This document shows, in pieces, positions 9,206 to 17,400 of a DNA stretch of 35,576 bases. The translations under genes were made by a program, and so were the position numbers. The DNA lies in contig SFBI01000136.1 of NCBI GenBank assembly GCA_007095845.1, positions 1 through 35,576 on the forward strand. Reading direction: 5' to 3'. The notes beneath the pieces are model-generated. The model did not search any database. It saw only the letters and a list, made by a program, of their open reading frames with translations, and was not told where the DNA came from. The DNA comes from Microcystis aeruginosa Ma_MB_S_20031200_S102 (GTDB taxonomy: Bacteria > Cyanobacteriota > Cyanobacteriia > Cyanobacteriales > Microcystaceae). Within the stretch, counting starts at the first letter, position 1; each line of letters starts with the position of its first letter.

Positions 9206-9619
9206 CTATTCTCTGAGTAATGCACTAAATCCTTCTTGCTGAAAATGCTTATCAAAGGTTAAGATTTCATAGATTTCCAGTTGTCTTATAATCTGCATTG
9301 AAGTACAATCGGTTAAGCTATAACCTTTGTCTAAGCGTCTTTGATAAAAATCAAAAGCCTGCTCAAATTGTTCACTGGTTTGGGGAATGATTATGGTTTT
9401 GCTGTCATTGCGTAATCTATGAGTTAGACGAATAGCTGATTTGCGTAAATATTCCCCTCTACTGCATAAAGCATTGAGTAATTCTGTGAGAACCATTTCA
9501 CTGGTAACACCTCTAAAGTTACGGAGTCGTCCTGTCATAGCTGTAGCTAATGGATTAAGATTATCGCCAAAATCAGCAAGAGCCTGTAAATAGGATGTAT
9601 CTAAGAAAATTGTTCTCAT
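9206..9619 (-). CDS. PIN-domain toxin (VapC-like ribonuclease)
   Basis: A 137-residue PIN domain. The expected acidic metal-binding residues are visible: Asp7 in FLDTSYL, Glu46 in VLTEL, Asp104 in SLTDCTSM, and Asp123 in TFDKHF. PIN toxins are Mg-dependent RNases, often cutting tRNA or rRNA, held in check by a cognate antitoxin. Its ATG overlaps the end of the upstream antitoxin gene by four bases (ATGA), typical of translational coupling. Its stop abuts the stop of the convergent TPR gene with no spacer. Confidence 0.88.
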   Translation of the reverse strand: MRTIFLDTSYLQALADFGDNLNPLATAMTGRLRNFRGVTSEMVLTELLNALCSRGEYLRKSAIRLTHRLRNDSKTIIIPQTSEQFEQAFDFYQRRLDKGYSLTDCTSMQIIRQLEIYEILTFDKHFQQEGFSALLRE

Positions 9620-9867
9620 TCTTCCTCATCTTCTCTTGGTGCGCCGTACATATAGTGTTCAAAATTACGCGCAAAGTCTCTGGGAAAGTGTTTTCGCCAT
9701 TCTGATTGAGGAACAACATTACCAATTTCTATAATTTGTTGCCAGATAGGTTTTGCTAAAAATTCTGGGTCATTTTCTAGTGCATCCCATTTAGCATCGA
9801 GTTCTTCCATTGATAACTCAGGCTCTTCGGATGTGTTAGAGGTTGAATGATTGTTTAAGTTAGTCAT
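9616..9867 (-). CDS. Antitoxin partner of the PIN toxin (copy 1)
   Basis: A small acidic protein of 83 residues with a disordered Ser/Thr/Asn-rich start, then a conserved core beginning MEELDAKWDALENDPEF and ending in an acidic DEEE tail. I recognise no DNA-binding fold. The antitoxin role is inferred from its size, its four-base overlap with the PIN gene and its gene order. An AAGGAA ribosome site lies about 11 bases upstream. A nearly identical copy without a toxin lies immediately upstream on the same strand. Confidence 0.7.
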   Translation of the reverse strand: MTNLNNHSTSNTSEEPELSMEELDAKWDALENDPEFLAKPIWQQIIEIGNVVPQSEWRKHFPRDFARNFEHYMYGAPREDEEE

Positions 9868-9953
9868 GATTAAAGTTTCCTTTTAGATTAAAGAGAATAA
9901 GTTAATAATAACCTAAATTATCTGGTCAGGTAAATGTTTTGCGAAAATTTGTT

Positions 9954-10193
9954 TCATTCTTCCTCATCTTCTCTTGGTGCGCCGTACATATAGTGTTCAA
10001 AATTACGCGCAAAGTCTGTAGGTAAGTGTTTTCGCCATTCTGATTGGGGAACAACGTTACCAATTTCTATAATTTGTTGCCAGATAGGTTTTGCTAAAAA
10101 TTCTGGGTCATTTTCCAGTGCATCCCATTTAGCATCGAGTTCTTCCATTAAATCGTCTGATTCTACAGTTGAGTGAGGTTTTTGTTTGTCCAT
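9954..10193 (-). CDS. Orphan duplicate of the PIN-associated antitoxin (copy 2)
   Basis: A 79-residue protein whose last 64 residues differ from copy 1 at only about two positions (HLPTDF against HFPRDF). The first 15 residues differ (MDKQKPHSTVESDDL). I chose the ATG at 10193, because the in-frame extension upstream lacks similarity. After its stop the ATGA overlap motif survives, but the following frame (MKQIFAKHLPDQII) stops after 14 codons and is not a PIN domain. The antitoxin was therefore copied with the toxin start codon but not the toxin. It may protect against the neighbouring toxin. Confidence 0.7.
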   Translation of the reverse strand: MDKQKPHSTVESDDLMEELDAKWDALENDPEFLAKPIWQQIIEIGNVVPQSEWRKHLPTDFARNFEHYMYGAPREDEEE

Positions 10194-10272
10194 ACTTGAT
10201 AAGAAGTGATAGTTTGTTTTTATCATAGCATTTTTGAGTTGGAGCGAGGTACGGAGATTATCGAGGGGAATT

Positions 10273-10327
10273 AACCACAGAGACACAAAGAACACAGAGA
10301 TTATTCAGCGATATTATAATTTATACT
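10273..10327 (+). repeat. AACCACAGAG interspersed repeat, copy B
   Basis: Starts AACCACAGAGACACAAAG and continues with a GATTATT...TTATAATTT segment shared with copy C at 10860. Its right end stops about 50 bases before the first codon of the truncated HigB. Confidence 0.65.
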
Positions 10328-10376
10328 GATGATGGCAAGAGAGCCGAATGTTTAACTGAAAGCTTGACATTGTTTT

Positions 10377-10535
10377 ATGTGGCGTGTTTTATTTGCCTTT
10401 GATCCTCATCGACAAGCAATTTTACTTGTTGGGGGGAACAAGTCAGGTAACAAAAGATGGTACAAAGAAAATATTCCTATAGCAGATCAACGTTATCAAA
10501 AATATCTGGAAAAACTTAAGGAAGAAAAGTTATGA
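10377..10535 (+). pseudogene. higB: N-terminally truncated HigB-like (Gp49 family) toxin
   Basis: A 52-codon frame encodes the C-terminal half of a phage-derived Gp49-like RelE/HigB toxin: WRVLFAFDPHRQAILL, then GGNKSGNKRWYK, then IPIADQRY. Family members are usually about 100-120 residues, with about 60 residues before this point that are absent here. In-frame upstream there is a TGA four codons before the first ATG. The stop overlaps the ATG of the HigA-like antitoxin (ATGA), so the operon layout is intact. A copy of the AACCACAGAG repeat lies where the missing part should be. A short translated product is possible but probably inactive. Confidence 0.75.
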
Positions 10536-10861
10536 AAGAATATACTAACTTCTCGGAAGAATTTAATAAACTTGGTAAAGAACGACAAGCAAGTATTAAA
10601 GCAAGAGCTTCTCAAATTTATTTAGAGGAACTTACGCTTAAGTATTTGCAAGAAAAACTAAGTTTATCTTCATCAGAATTCGCAAAGTATCTTGAAGTAC
10701 AGCAATCAATAGTACCTAAACTTAAACAAGAGCAAAATCTAGAGCTAAATACACTGCGCGAAGTAGTTAACGCCTTAGGTGGAACTGTCGAAATTATTGT
10801 CAAAATTCCCAACAAAGAACCTATAATTATTGGTGACTATTCAGAAACGAAGTGTAATTAA
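10532..10861 (+). CDS. higA: HigA-like XRE-family antitoxin
   Basis: A 109-residue protein. It has an N-terminal helical segment (RQASIKARASQIY) and then a helix-turn-helix of the XRE/Cro type (about residues 35-80: LKYLQEKLSLSSSEFAKYLE, then QQSIVPKLKQE). It ends with the family's usual strand region, ALGGTVEIIVKIPN. This is the standard partner of Gp49-type HigB toxins and normally represses its own operon. It overlaps the truncated toxin by four bases and ends inside a repeat copy (the stop codon is shared with copy C). Confidence 0.85.
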   Translation: MKEYTNFSEEFNKLGKERQASIKARASQIYLEELTLKYLQEKLSLSSSEFAKYLEVQQSIVPKLKQEQNLELNTLREVVNALGGTVEIIVKIPNKEPIIIGDYSETKCN

Positions 10862-10920
10862 CCACAGAGGCACAGAGGACAGGGAGATTATTTGCCAATG
10901 TTATAATTTGTACTCAATAA
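10860..10920 (+). repeat. AACCACAGAG interspersed repeat, copy C
   Basis: AACCACAGAGGCACAGAGGA followed by a GATTATT...TTATAATTT segment, as in copy B. It begins within the higA stop codon, so the toxin/antitoxin remnant lies between two direct copies. Confidence 0.65.
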
Positions 10921-10999
10921 TAAAGGTGTTCGCTTTTGGAACACAATATTTAAGATGGAATTAACGGGAAGACTCCATGAACGCTATAAAGCAAAAATC

Positions 11000-11368
11000 T
11001 TAAATTGGTAAAAATCTAATCCGAAAAATACGATCTGTTACTGACACAATTGCTCCCGTCTTTAATGCTTTTGTACAATCTCGTAAAACTATAGTTAAAC
11101 ACTGATTAATTAGATTGTAGTTTTCATTGCCTAAACGGAATAGGATGACACTTGGTAAATTATCACCACTAATAGCGAGAAGTTGAGAAAAATCTAGATC
11201 GACAGTTAAAATTATCCGCTTTTCTCTTTTTGCTTTGGCAAGAATTTCCTGATCAGATAAAGTTTGTAAGCCTTCATCTCGAAGATGAACGACATCATAA
11301 CTTTGTTCTCTTAACCATGAGACTGTACGCAGAGAAATCCCCATATAGGCTAGAAACTCTATCTCCAT
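11000..11368 (-). CDS. DUF5615 PIN-like protein, putative toxin with altered active site
   Basis: A 122-residue PIN-like (Mut7-C/DUF5615) protein, which typically pairs with a DUF433 protein as a putative toxin. Acidic residues Asp57 and Asp59 in LTVDLDFSQ are kept. The first strand, however, reads FLAYMGIS, where the family usually has an Asp (FLADMGIS type). Tyr8 thus replaces a predicted metal ligand, a single G-to-T change in the codon. It overlaps the upstream DUF433 gene by ten bases. The pairing is well supported; activity is doubtful because of the substitution. Confidence 0.8.
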   Translation of the reverse strand: MEIEFLAYMGISLRTVSWLREQSYDVVHLRDEGLQTLSDQEILAKAKREKRIILTVDLDFSQLLAISGDNLPSVILFRLGNENYNLINQCLTIVLRDCTKALKTGAIVSVTDRIFRIRFLPI

Positions 11369-11607
11369 TGCTCGATTAATTCAAAATGATGAACTTGTTC
11401 TCTGGCTAACCAAGAAGCATATAATAAACATTGGTGAATATCTTCTCTTTCTAGGTCAGGGTATTCCTCTAATATTTCCTCTATCGGCTTTTCGTTAGCA
11501 AGTAGATTAAGAATTAAAGAAACAGGAATACGCATTCCTCGAATACAGGCTTGACCTGCCATAATTTTGGAGTTAAAAGTAATTCGGTCTAATTGTTTTA
11601 AGGTCAT
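11359..11607 (-). CDS. DUF433 protein, putative antitoxin
   Basis: An 82-residue DUF433 protein. The family signature AGQACIRGMRIPVSLIL (close to the common G-x-P-x-IRGTRI-PV) is at residues 17-33, followed by a winged-helix-like segment and IEEILEEYPDLEREDI. DUF433 proteins act as antitoxins or DNA-binding partners of PIN-like DUF5615 proteins. Ten-base overlap with the downstream partner indicates translational coupling. Confidence 0.85.
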   Translation of the reverse strand: MTLKQLDRITFNSKIMAGQACIRGMRIPVSLILNLLANEKPIEEILEEYPDLEREDIHQCLLYASWLAREQVHHFELIEQWR

Positions 11608-11875
11608 ATAGTTTCCAGAAATATGAAGATGATACTTGTGGTAATTTTATTATAGCTAATTCTATAGTTGCGAGTGGAAGTGGGAAATTACTCCTTCAGT
11701 GAGGGTGCAAAGCTTGTCTCCAACCCCGTAGGGAAGATTAGGGAATGGTGAGGTTTTAAGTTGTAGTAGTATAGTATAACAAGTTAGACGAGAAAACGGG
11801 TTTTTTCAAAAAACCCGTCTTCTGAAATCAATAGTTTGAAAAAACCCGTTTTCTGAAATCGTAAAACTGACAGCC
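11608..11875. other. Intergenic region with terminator-like repeats upstream of the TIR gene
   Basis: This divergent intergenic region separates the DUF433 pair from the TIR gene. It carries an ACGGG-T6 / A6-CCCGT hairpin and a second half-copy of the same repeat. No gene is seen. Confidence 0.5.
11796..11818. repeat. Hairpin of the AACGGGTTTTTT family (copy 1), with half-copy at 11838-11861
   Basis: ACGGGTTTTTT, one C, AAAAAACCCGT: an 11-bp perfect stem with a one-base centre. The right arm plus the tail TCTGAAATC is repeated again at 11838-11861 and is present with a complete hairpin at 24997-25034. It could work as a bidirectional terminator, but its occurrence with a shared tail shows it is a dispersed repeat. 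Confidence 0.6.
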
Positions 11876-13492
11876 ATGATTTTATCTAATCCAGACACAT
11901 CATCCACACCGCTCGATGTATTTATTTCTTACTCTCACCGGGATGAGAAACTGCGGGAAACTTTGGGACTTCACCTCGCGTCATTACAAAGACAGGAAGT
12001 GATTAAATCATGGCACGATCGCAAAATTAGCGCTGGAACAGAGTGGAAACAAGCCATTGATGAAAATCTCAATTCAGCCGAGATTATTCTGTTGTTGATT
12101 AGTGAAAACTTTATCGCTTCTGACTATTGTTATGATCTTGAAATGGAACGGGCGATCGCACGTCATGATGCGGGGGAGGCGCGGGTGATTCCGATTATTT
12201 TGAAGCCGGTGGATTGGAGTGGTGCGCCTTTTGGTAAGCTGCAAGCATTACCTAAAGATGGGAAAGCTGTGACAACTTGGAATAATCGGGGTGAGGCGTT
12301 TTTAAATATTGCTAAGGGGATTCGGCAGGCGGCAATGGAAATGGCGACAGTGTTAACTGACAAACAGTCCACTGTCTTGCCAGAGCCGCAACAATCCGCC
12401 AAAGCCACTGAGATGCCGACGCAATCGGAACCCCTCAAGCCAACAGTTACTCCAGACAAGATACAACAGGAAATTAGCTTGGAATCTCCAGAAGGACAAG
12501 TTAGCATTGACTCTCGCTTTTATATTACTTCCCCTTACGAAGAACGGTGCTATGAGGAAATTCAAAAGCCTGGCTCCCTGATTCGGATTAAATCGCCCCA
12601 CAATATGGGCAAATCGTCCCTGATGGCGAAGGTACTTGCCCAAGCATCTCAACTAGGCTATCGTGCGGTAACAATCGATCTGGAACAGACCAATCAAAAG
12701 TTCTTTGACGATCTCGACAAGTTCATGCAGTGGTTTTGTGCGTCGGTGGGTAAACCACTAGGAGTAAGGGTCAAGATTGAAGAGTATTGGGATGATATTT
12801 TTGGAGCGAACGATAACAGTACGGATTATTTTGAGAAGTATTTATTAGAGGGGGACGATCGCCCGTTAGTGTTGGCGATCGATAACTTTGATCGCATCTT
12901 TAAATACGCAGATATCGAGACGGATTTATGCGGATTATTGCGCGGCTGGCATGAAAGTTCCAAGATTAAAAAACTGTGGCAGAAATTGCGGCTGATCATC
13001 GTCCATTCTCAAGAGTCCTATGCCCAACGGGATATCAATCAATCGCCTTTTAATGTGGGGTTGCCCATCGAATTGGGAGAGTTTACGCCTGAACAGGTAC
13101 AGGAGTTGGTAGCACGGCACGGATTAACTTGGACAGAGGGGGAACTCGAACAATTTATGGGGTTAATTGGAGGGCATCCCTACATGGTGCGCTCGGCACT
13201 CTATCACATTGCAGCGGGGGATCTTTCTTTGGCGGAATTTTTGCGGACCGGTCCCACAGAAGCGGGAATTTACAGCGATTATCTGCGGGGACATTTGAAG
13301 ACTTTGGAAGATTATCCCGAACTGGGGGCAGCCATGAAATTGGTTATTACTTCTGAAGTGCCGGTGCGTTTGCGGTCTGAGGAGTCGTTTAAACTGGATA
13401 GTATGGGATTAGTGGTGCGGGTTGATAATAATGTGAAACCTCGCTGCGATCTTTATCGTCGGTATTTTTGCGATCGCTTGGGAGGAAATTAA
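11876..13492 (+). CDS. TIR domain fused to an AAA-like NTPase
   Basis: A 538-residue protein. Residues about 12-155 form a TIR domain: DVFISYSHRDEKL, then a segment with SENFIASDYCYDLEMERAI, where Glu89 is the candidate NAD-cleaving residue. A Ser/Pro/Thr-rich linker (about 160-200) follows. Residues about 210-460 are an AAA-like domain (AAA_35 type) with P-loop PHNMGKSSL (Lys246) and Walker B LVLAIDNFD (Asp336). The C-terminal winged-helix-like region contains LDSMGLVVR and RCDLYRRYFCDRL. TIR domains of this kind often degrade NAD on infection or act as signalling effectors, and the NTPase is likely the sensor or switch. It is followed on the same strand by XisH 61 bases downstream. Confidence 0.88.
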   Translation: MILSNPDTSSTPLDVFISYSHRDEKLRETLGLHLASLQRQEVIKSWHDRKISAGTEWKQAIDENLNSAEIILLLISENFIASDYCYDLEMERAIARHDAGEARVIPIILKPVDWSGAPFGKLQALPKDGKAVTTWNNRGEAFLNIAKGIRQAAMEMATVLTDKQSTVLPEPQQSAKATEMPTQSEPLKPTVTPDKIQQEISLESPEGQVSIDSRFYITSPYEERCYEEIQKPGSLIRIKSPHNMGKSSLMAKVLAQASQLGYRAVTIDLEQTNQKFFDDLDKFMQWFCASVGKPLGVRVKIEEYWDDIFGANDNSTDYFEKYLLEGDDRPLVLAIDNFDRIFKYADIETDLCGLLRGWHESSKIKKLWQKLRLIIVHSQESYAQRDINQSPFNVGLPIELGEFTPEQVQELVARHGLTWTEGELEQFMGLIGGHPYMVRSALYHIAAGDLSLAEFLRTGPTEAGIYSDYLRGHLKTLEDYPELGAAMKLVITSEVPVRLRSEESFKLDSMGLVVRVDNNVKPRCDLYRRYFCDRLGGN

Positions 13493-13553
13493 ATAAAAAC
13501 ACTTTACAGTCTATTGTCTATTTATCTAGTCGTTTATGCTAACTTAGTCCATT

Positions 13554-13970
13554 ATGCCCGCTCTCGATCTGTATCATAATGCTGCGAAGCAAGCCCTGAT
13601 TAAAGATGGGTGGACGATCACGCACGATCCGTTTCATCTCCGTTGGGGGCGAAAAGATATGTACGTCGATTTGGGGGCTAAAAAGCTAATATTAGCAGAG
13701 CGATTGGAGCAAAAAATTGCTGTAGAAGTTAAAAGCTTTCTGGGGGAATCAGAATTACAAGCCTGTCGTGATGCGATTGGACAGTTTGCGATCTATCGGG
13801 CTGTTTTGCGTCGTTCTTATCCTGATTATAAACTATATTTGGCGATTAGAGATGTGATTTATAATTCATTTTTTGAAGAGCCAATCGGACAAATTTTAAT
13901 CGAAGATGAAAATCTCAAGTTTATTGTTTTTGATGCTGAAAAGGAGGTCATTTCGCAATGGAAAAATTAG
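13554..13970 (+). CDS. xisH: XisH family protein (PD-(D/E)XK nuclease-like)
   Basis: A 138-residue XisH protein, named after the fdxN-element excision controlling factor of heterocystous cyanobacteria. The fold is endonuclease-like: Asp39 in MYVDLGAKK and Glu58-x-Lys60 in IAVEVKSF give a D-x18-E-x-K pattern. It overlaps the XisI gene by 13 bases. XisH/XisI pairs occur widely in cyanobacteria that lack the fdxN element, so the name does not prove a role in DNA excision; a toxin/antitoxin-like or defence role is a reasonable alternative. It has an ATG start. Confidence 0.9.
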   Translation: MPALDLYHNAAKQALIKDGWTITHDPFHLRWGRKDMYVDLGAKKLILAERLEQKIAVEVKSFLGESELQACRDAIGQFAIYRAVLRRSYPDYKLYLAIRDVIYNSFFEEPIGQILIEDENLKFIVFDAEKEVISQWKN

Positions 13971-14293
13971 ATCAGTATCGTCATATTATTAAATCGGTTT
14001 TGATTCCTTATACTGAAATCCCTTATTCTCACGGCGAATTGATTTGTAAGCCGATTTTTGATGAAGTTCGAGATAGCTATCTTTTGATGACGCTCGGATG
14101 GGATCGCAAAACTCGCGTGCATGGCTGTTTAATTCATTTGGATATTATCAACGAGAAAATCTGGGTACAACGAGATGAAACCGAAGACGGAGTAACCCAT
14201 GAGCTAGTGGCGGCGGGTGTTCCCCAGCAGGATATTGTCCTCGCTTTTCATCCGGCGGATGTACGCGGTTACACGGGCTACGCGATCGCCTAG
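13958..14293 (+). CDS. xisI: XisI family protein
   Basis: A 111-residue XisI protein. Recognised by the ordered blocks [39 protein letters not shown] and the ending [16 protein letters not shown]. XisI is the obligate small partner of XisH. The start overlaps the end of xisH by 13 bases, with an AAGGAGG-type ribosome site inside xisH (near 13940). It is followed 127 bases later by the AAA-WD40 gene, so the genes may form one transcript with the TIR gene. Confidence 0.9.
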   Translation: MEKLDQYRHIIKSVLIPYTEIPYSHGELICKPIFDEVRDSYLLMTLGWDRKTRVHGCLIHLDIINEKIWVQRDETEDGVTHELVAAGVPQQDIVLAFHPADVRGYTGYAIA

Positions 14294-14370
14294 CTATCAT
14301 CCTTGCCATCCAACTAAAAGAATGCAACAGATGGATTTACAGAACCCGGATGTAAAAGGCGATTCCCAAT

Positions 14371-14412
14371 TCAAAATCCAAAATCCAAAATCCAAAATCC
14401 AAAATCCAAAAT
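14371..14412 (+). repeat. Heptamer tandem repeat (CCAAAAT)n
   Basis: About six 7-bp units of CCAAAAT, the first being TCAAAAT, lie immediately upstream of the AAA-WD40 start codon. Similar heptamer repeats with other sequences occur elsewhere in the window. The repeats could be translated if an upstream start were used. Confidence 0.8.
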
Positions 14413-14420
14413 GGTATCAG

Positions 14421-17400
14421 ATGACAAACCCAACTTCCTCGACTCCTTTTAGCTATCAAGTAGGCGGGAGCTTACCTGCCGAATATCGTGGGTATGTAGA
14501 GCGACAGGCCGATTGCGAATTGTACGATCGCCTGAAATCAGGAGAATATTGTTTTGTCTTTAACTCGCGGCAGATGGGCAAGTCCAGTTTGCGGGTGCGG
14601 GTGATGCAGAAGTTAGCGGCAGAGGGGGTGGCTTGTGCGGTCATTGACCCGCAAACCCGGGGAACCAGTTTGAGCGAGGATCAGTGGTATGCCGGAACCA
14701 TAAAACGCTTGATCGATGATTTGCATTTACAAGAGAAAATCGATTTTTCGAGTTGGTGGAAGGATCTGGCGGCTCAGTCGATTTCGGCGGTCGAACGCTT
14801 TACTTATTTTATCGATCGCGTATTGCTGGCAGAACTCTCGCAAGATGTCGTCATTTTTGTCGAAGAAATTGATAACCTGCTCAGTCTCAAGTTTGATACC
14901 GATGGTTTTTTCATTCTGATTCGCTCTTTCTTTGAGCGGCGGGCGGAAGATCCGCGTTATCGGCGGCTGACTTTTGCGTTTTTAGGGGTGGCAACACCTT
15001 CCGATCTGATTGTCAGTAAGCGTAGTTCGGCGTTTAATATCGGTCGGGCGGTGGAGATGAGTGGCTTTCAACTCCAGGAAGCTCAACCGTTGATGCAGGG
15101 TTTGGTGGGCAAGGTGGACGATCCGCAGGCGGTGCTGCAAGCGGTGTTGTATTGGACGGGGGGACAGCCGTTTTTGACGCAGCGGGTCTTGAATTTGGTA
15201 GTGCAGGAGGCAGATTTGCGCCTATCGCCCCCAGATTTGGTGGCGCAGGTGGTGACGAGCCAGCTTATCGATAATTGGGAGGCGCAGGACGTGCCGCCGC
15301 ATTTGAAAACGATTCGAGACAGGATTTTACGCAGTGACGAACGGCTGCAGGGGCGACTGCTAGGGATTTATCAGCAAGTTTTGGATGCTGAACCCCCCCC
15401 TCTCTCATCCAGAAAGGAAGGGGGGATCATTGCCGATGAGAGCTACGAGCAACTGCAACTGCGACTGACGGGTTTGGTGGTGAAGCGAGAGGGCAGGTTG
15501 AAGCTCTATAACCCGATCTATGGGGCGGTGTTTAATGGGCAGTGGGTGGCTCGCGCTTTGGCGGATTTGCGTCCGGGGTTTTATGCAGAGGCGTTTAAGG
15601 CTTGGCAGGAGGCACAAGAGGAGCAGAAAGAGTCCTTTTTGTTGCGGGGACAGGCGTTGAGAGATGCGGAGACTTGGGCAAAAGGAAAGCGTTTGAGTAA
15701 AGAAGATGAGCGCTTTTTAGATGATAGCCAGGATGTCGAAAAACGGGATATGGAAAGGCGGTTGGCGGCGGAAACGGAAGCGAATCAGATTTTGACGGCG
15801 GCGAGGGAACAGGCGGAAATAGAACGGGAAAAGGCGCAACAGGAATTAGTAGAAACAAGGGAAGAATCCGATAGAATCATCAAAAAAGCCAATCGACGGA
15901 ATAAGCTTAGTTTGTTGGGGGCATTGGGAGCTATTGCCATTGCTGCTATTGCCGTTCCTATTTCGATAAAGGCAACGAATAATTTCAGGGTTGCCCAAAC
16001 CAATATCACAAAACTGAACGGCGACAAACTGAGATTATTAGCAGACCAAAGGAAGTTACGGCAAGACAAAATTATTTTAGATAGCAATTTGCGCCAGACG
16101 AGGGGAAAGGAAAAATTAGCCCAGAAAAATCTCTCAGTAGCGCGAGGAAAGCTAAAGGATGCCGATCGCAAGTTCCAGCAGGCACAAAACCAAGCGCGAT
16201 CGGCCCAGCAGCAATACCTACAGGCACAGGAACGGGTATTGGTAGCCTCGGCGCAGTTGGCTCAAGTCAACCGAGATAGGGCAGACACAGAACGGGATAA
16301 GGTGGCAGCAGAGCAGCAGTTCCGACTTGCTGCAGCCCAGCAGCAAAAGGCAGAAAGGGCGGCTCGACAGGCACAGACAGAGTTGCAACAGGCGCAGGAG
16401 GAACAGGAGGAACAGGAAACGATCCTTGCGGTCAATCGGTTAGAGCGATCGGGTGAGGTTGCCTCAAATAACTTTCAATTTGGACAGATCCCAGCATTGG
16501 TAGAGGCGATCCAAGTTGGAGAAGCGGCGAAGGCATTGGCACAGAAAAAGGGACGGGCGGGGTTTGCGGCAAATCCCCTTTACGCGTTGCAAACGATGCT
16601 AGACACCGTAGAAAATCGGGCAGGGCAACCTTGGCAGCACCAAACCCTCTTGGCTCATCAAGACACTGTCAGGACAGCCGCCTTTAGCCCGGACGGCAAG
16701 CGCATCGTCACTGCCTCCAATGACAAGACCGCGAGGGTGTGGTCTGCCGAGACGGGAAGAGAAATCGCTACCCTCAACGGCCATCAAAACACTTTCATAA
16801 CAGCCGCCTTTAGCCCGGACGGCAAGCGCATCGTCACCGCCTCCTCTGACAACACAGGGAGGGTGTGGGATGCCGAGACGGGAAGAGAAATCGCCTCCCT
16901 CAACGGCCATCAAAGCTATGTCAGGACAGCCGCCTTTAGCCCGGACGGCAAGCGCATCGTCACCGCCTCATTAGACAAGACAGGGAGGGTGTGGTCTGCC
17001 GAGACGGGAAGAGAAATCGCCTCCCTCAACGGCCATCAAGGCACTGTCAATACAGCCGCCTTTAGCCCGGACGGCAAGCGCATCGTCACCGCCTCCTGGG
17101 ACAACACAGGGAGGGTGTGGGATGCCGAGACGGGAAGAGAAATCGCCCGCCTCAACGGCCATCAAGACCGTGTCTGGACAGCCGCCTTTAGCCCGGACGG
17201 CAAGCGCATCGTCACCGCCTCCTCGGACAAGACCGCCCGTGTCTGGCCCGTCGAAAACCTCGATCGCCTGTTGGTTCGAGGCTGTAATTGGTTAAAAAAC
17301 TATTTGATTGTCAATCCTCAAGTGCTGGCTAAATTACCGACCTGCCAAACTGCTGACCTCACCCAGCCTGGTGCGAGTATTTTGATGAAACAAAGCGAAG

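Noticed and set aside
10980-11035. Small frame MELTGRLHERYKAKILNW near 10955-11011
   Set aside because: Only 18 codons, no similarity, no ribosome site.
13554-14293. XisH/XisI as evidence of a DNA excision element
   Set aside because: No XisF-type recombinase or attachment repeats are visible; XisH/XisI pairs are common in cyanobacteria without excision elements.
16599-17165. Open frames on the minus strand opposite the WD40 repeats
   Set aside because: They are reflections of the 126-bp repeat; amino acids merely repeat with the WD40 period.
17260-17300. A tRNA-like TTGGTTCGAGGC stretch
   Set aside because: It lies inside the AAA-WD40 coding sequence and no clover-leaf arms can be drawn.
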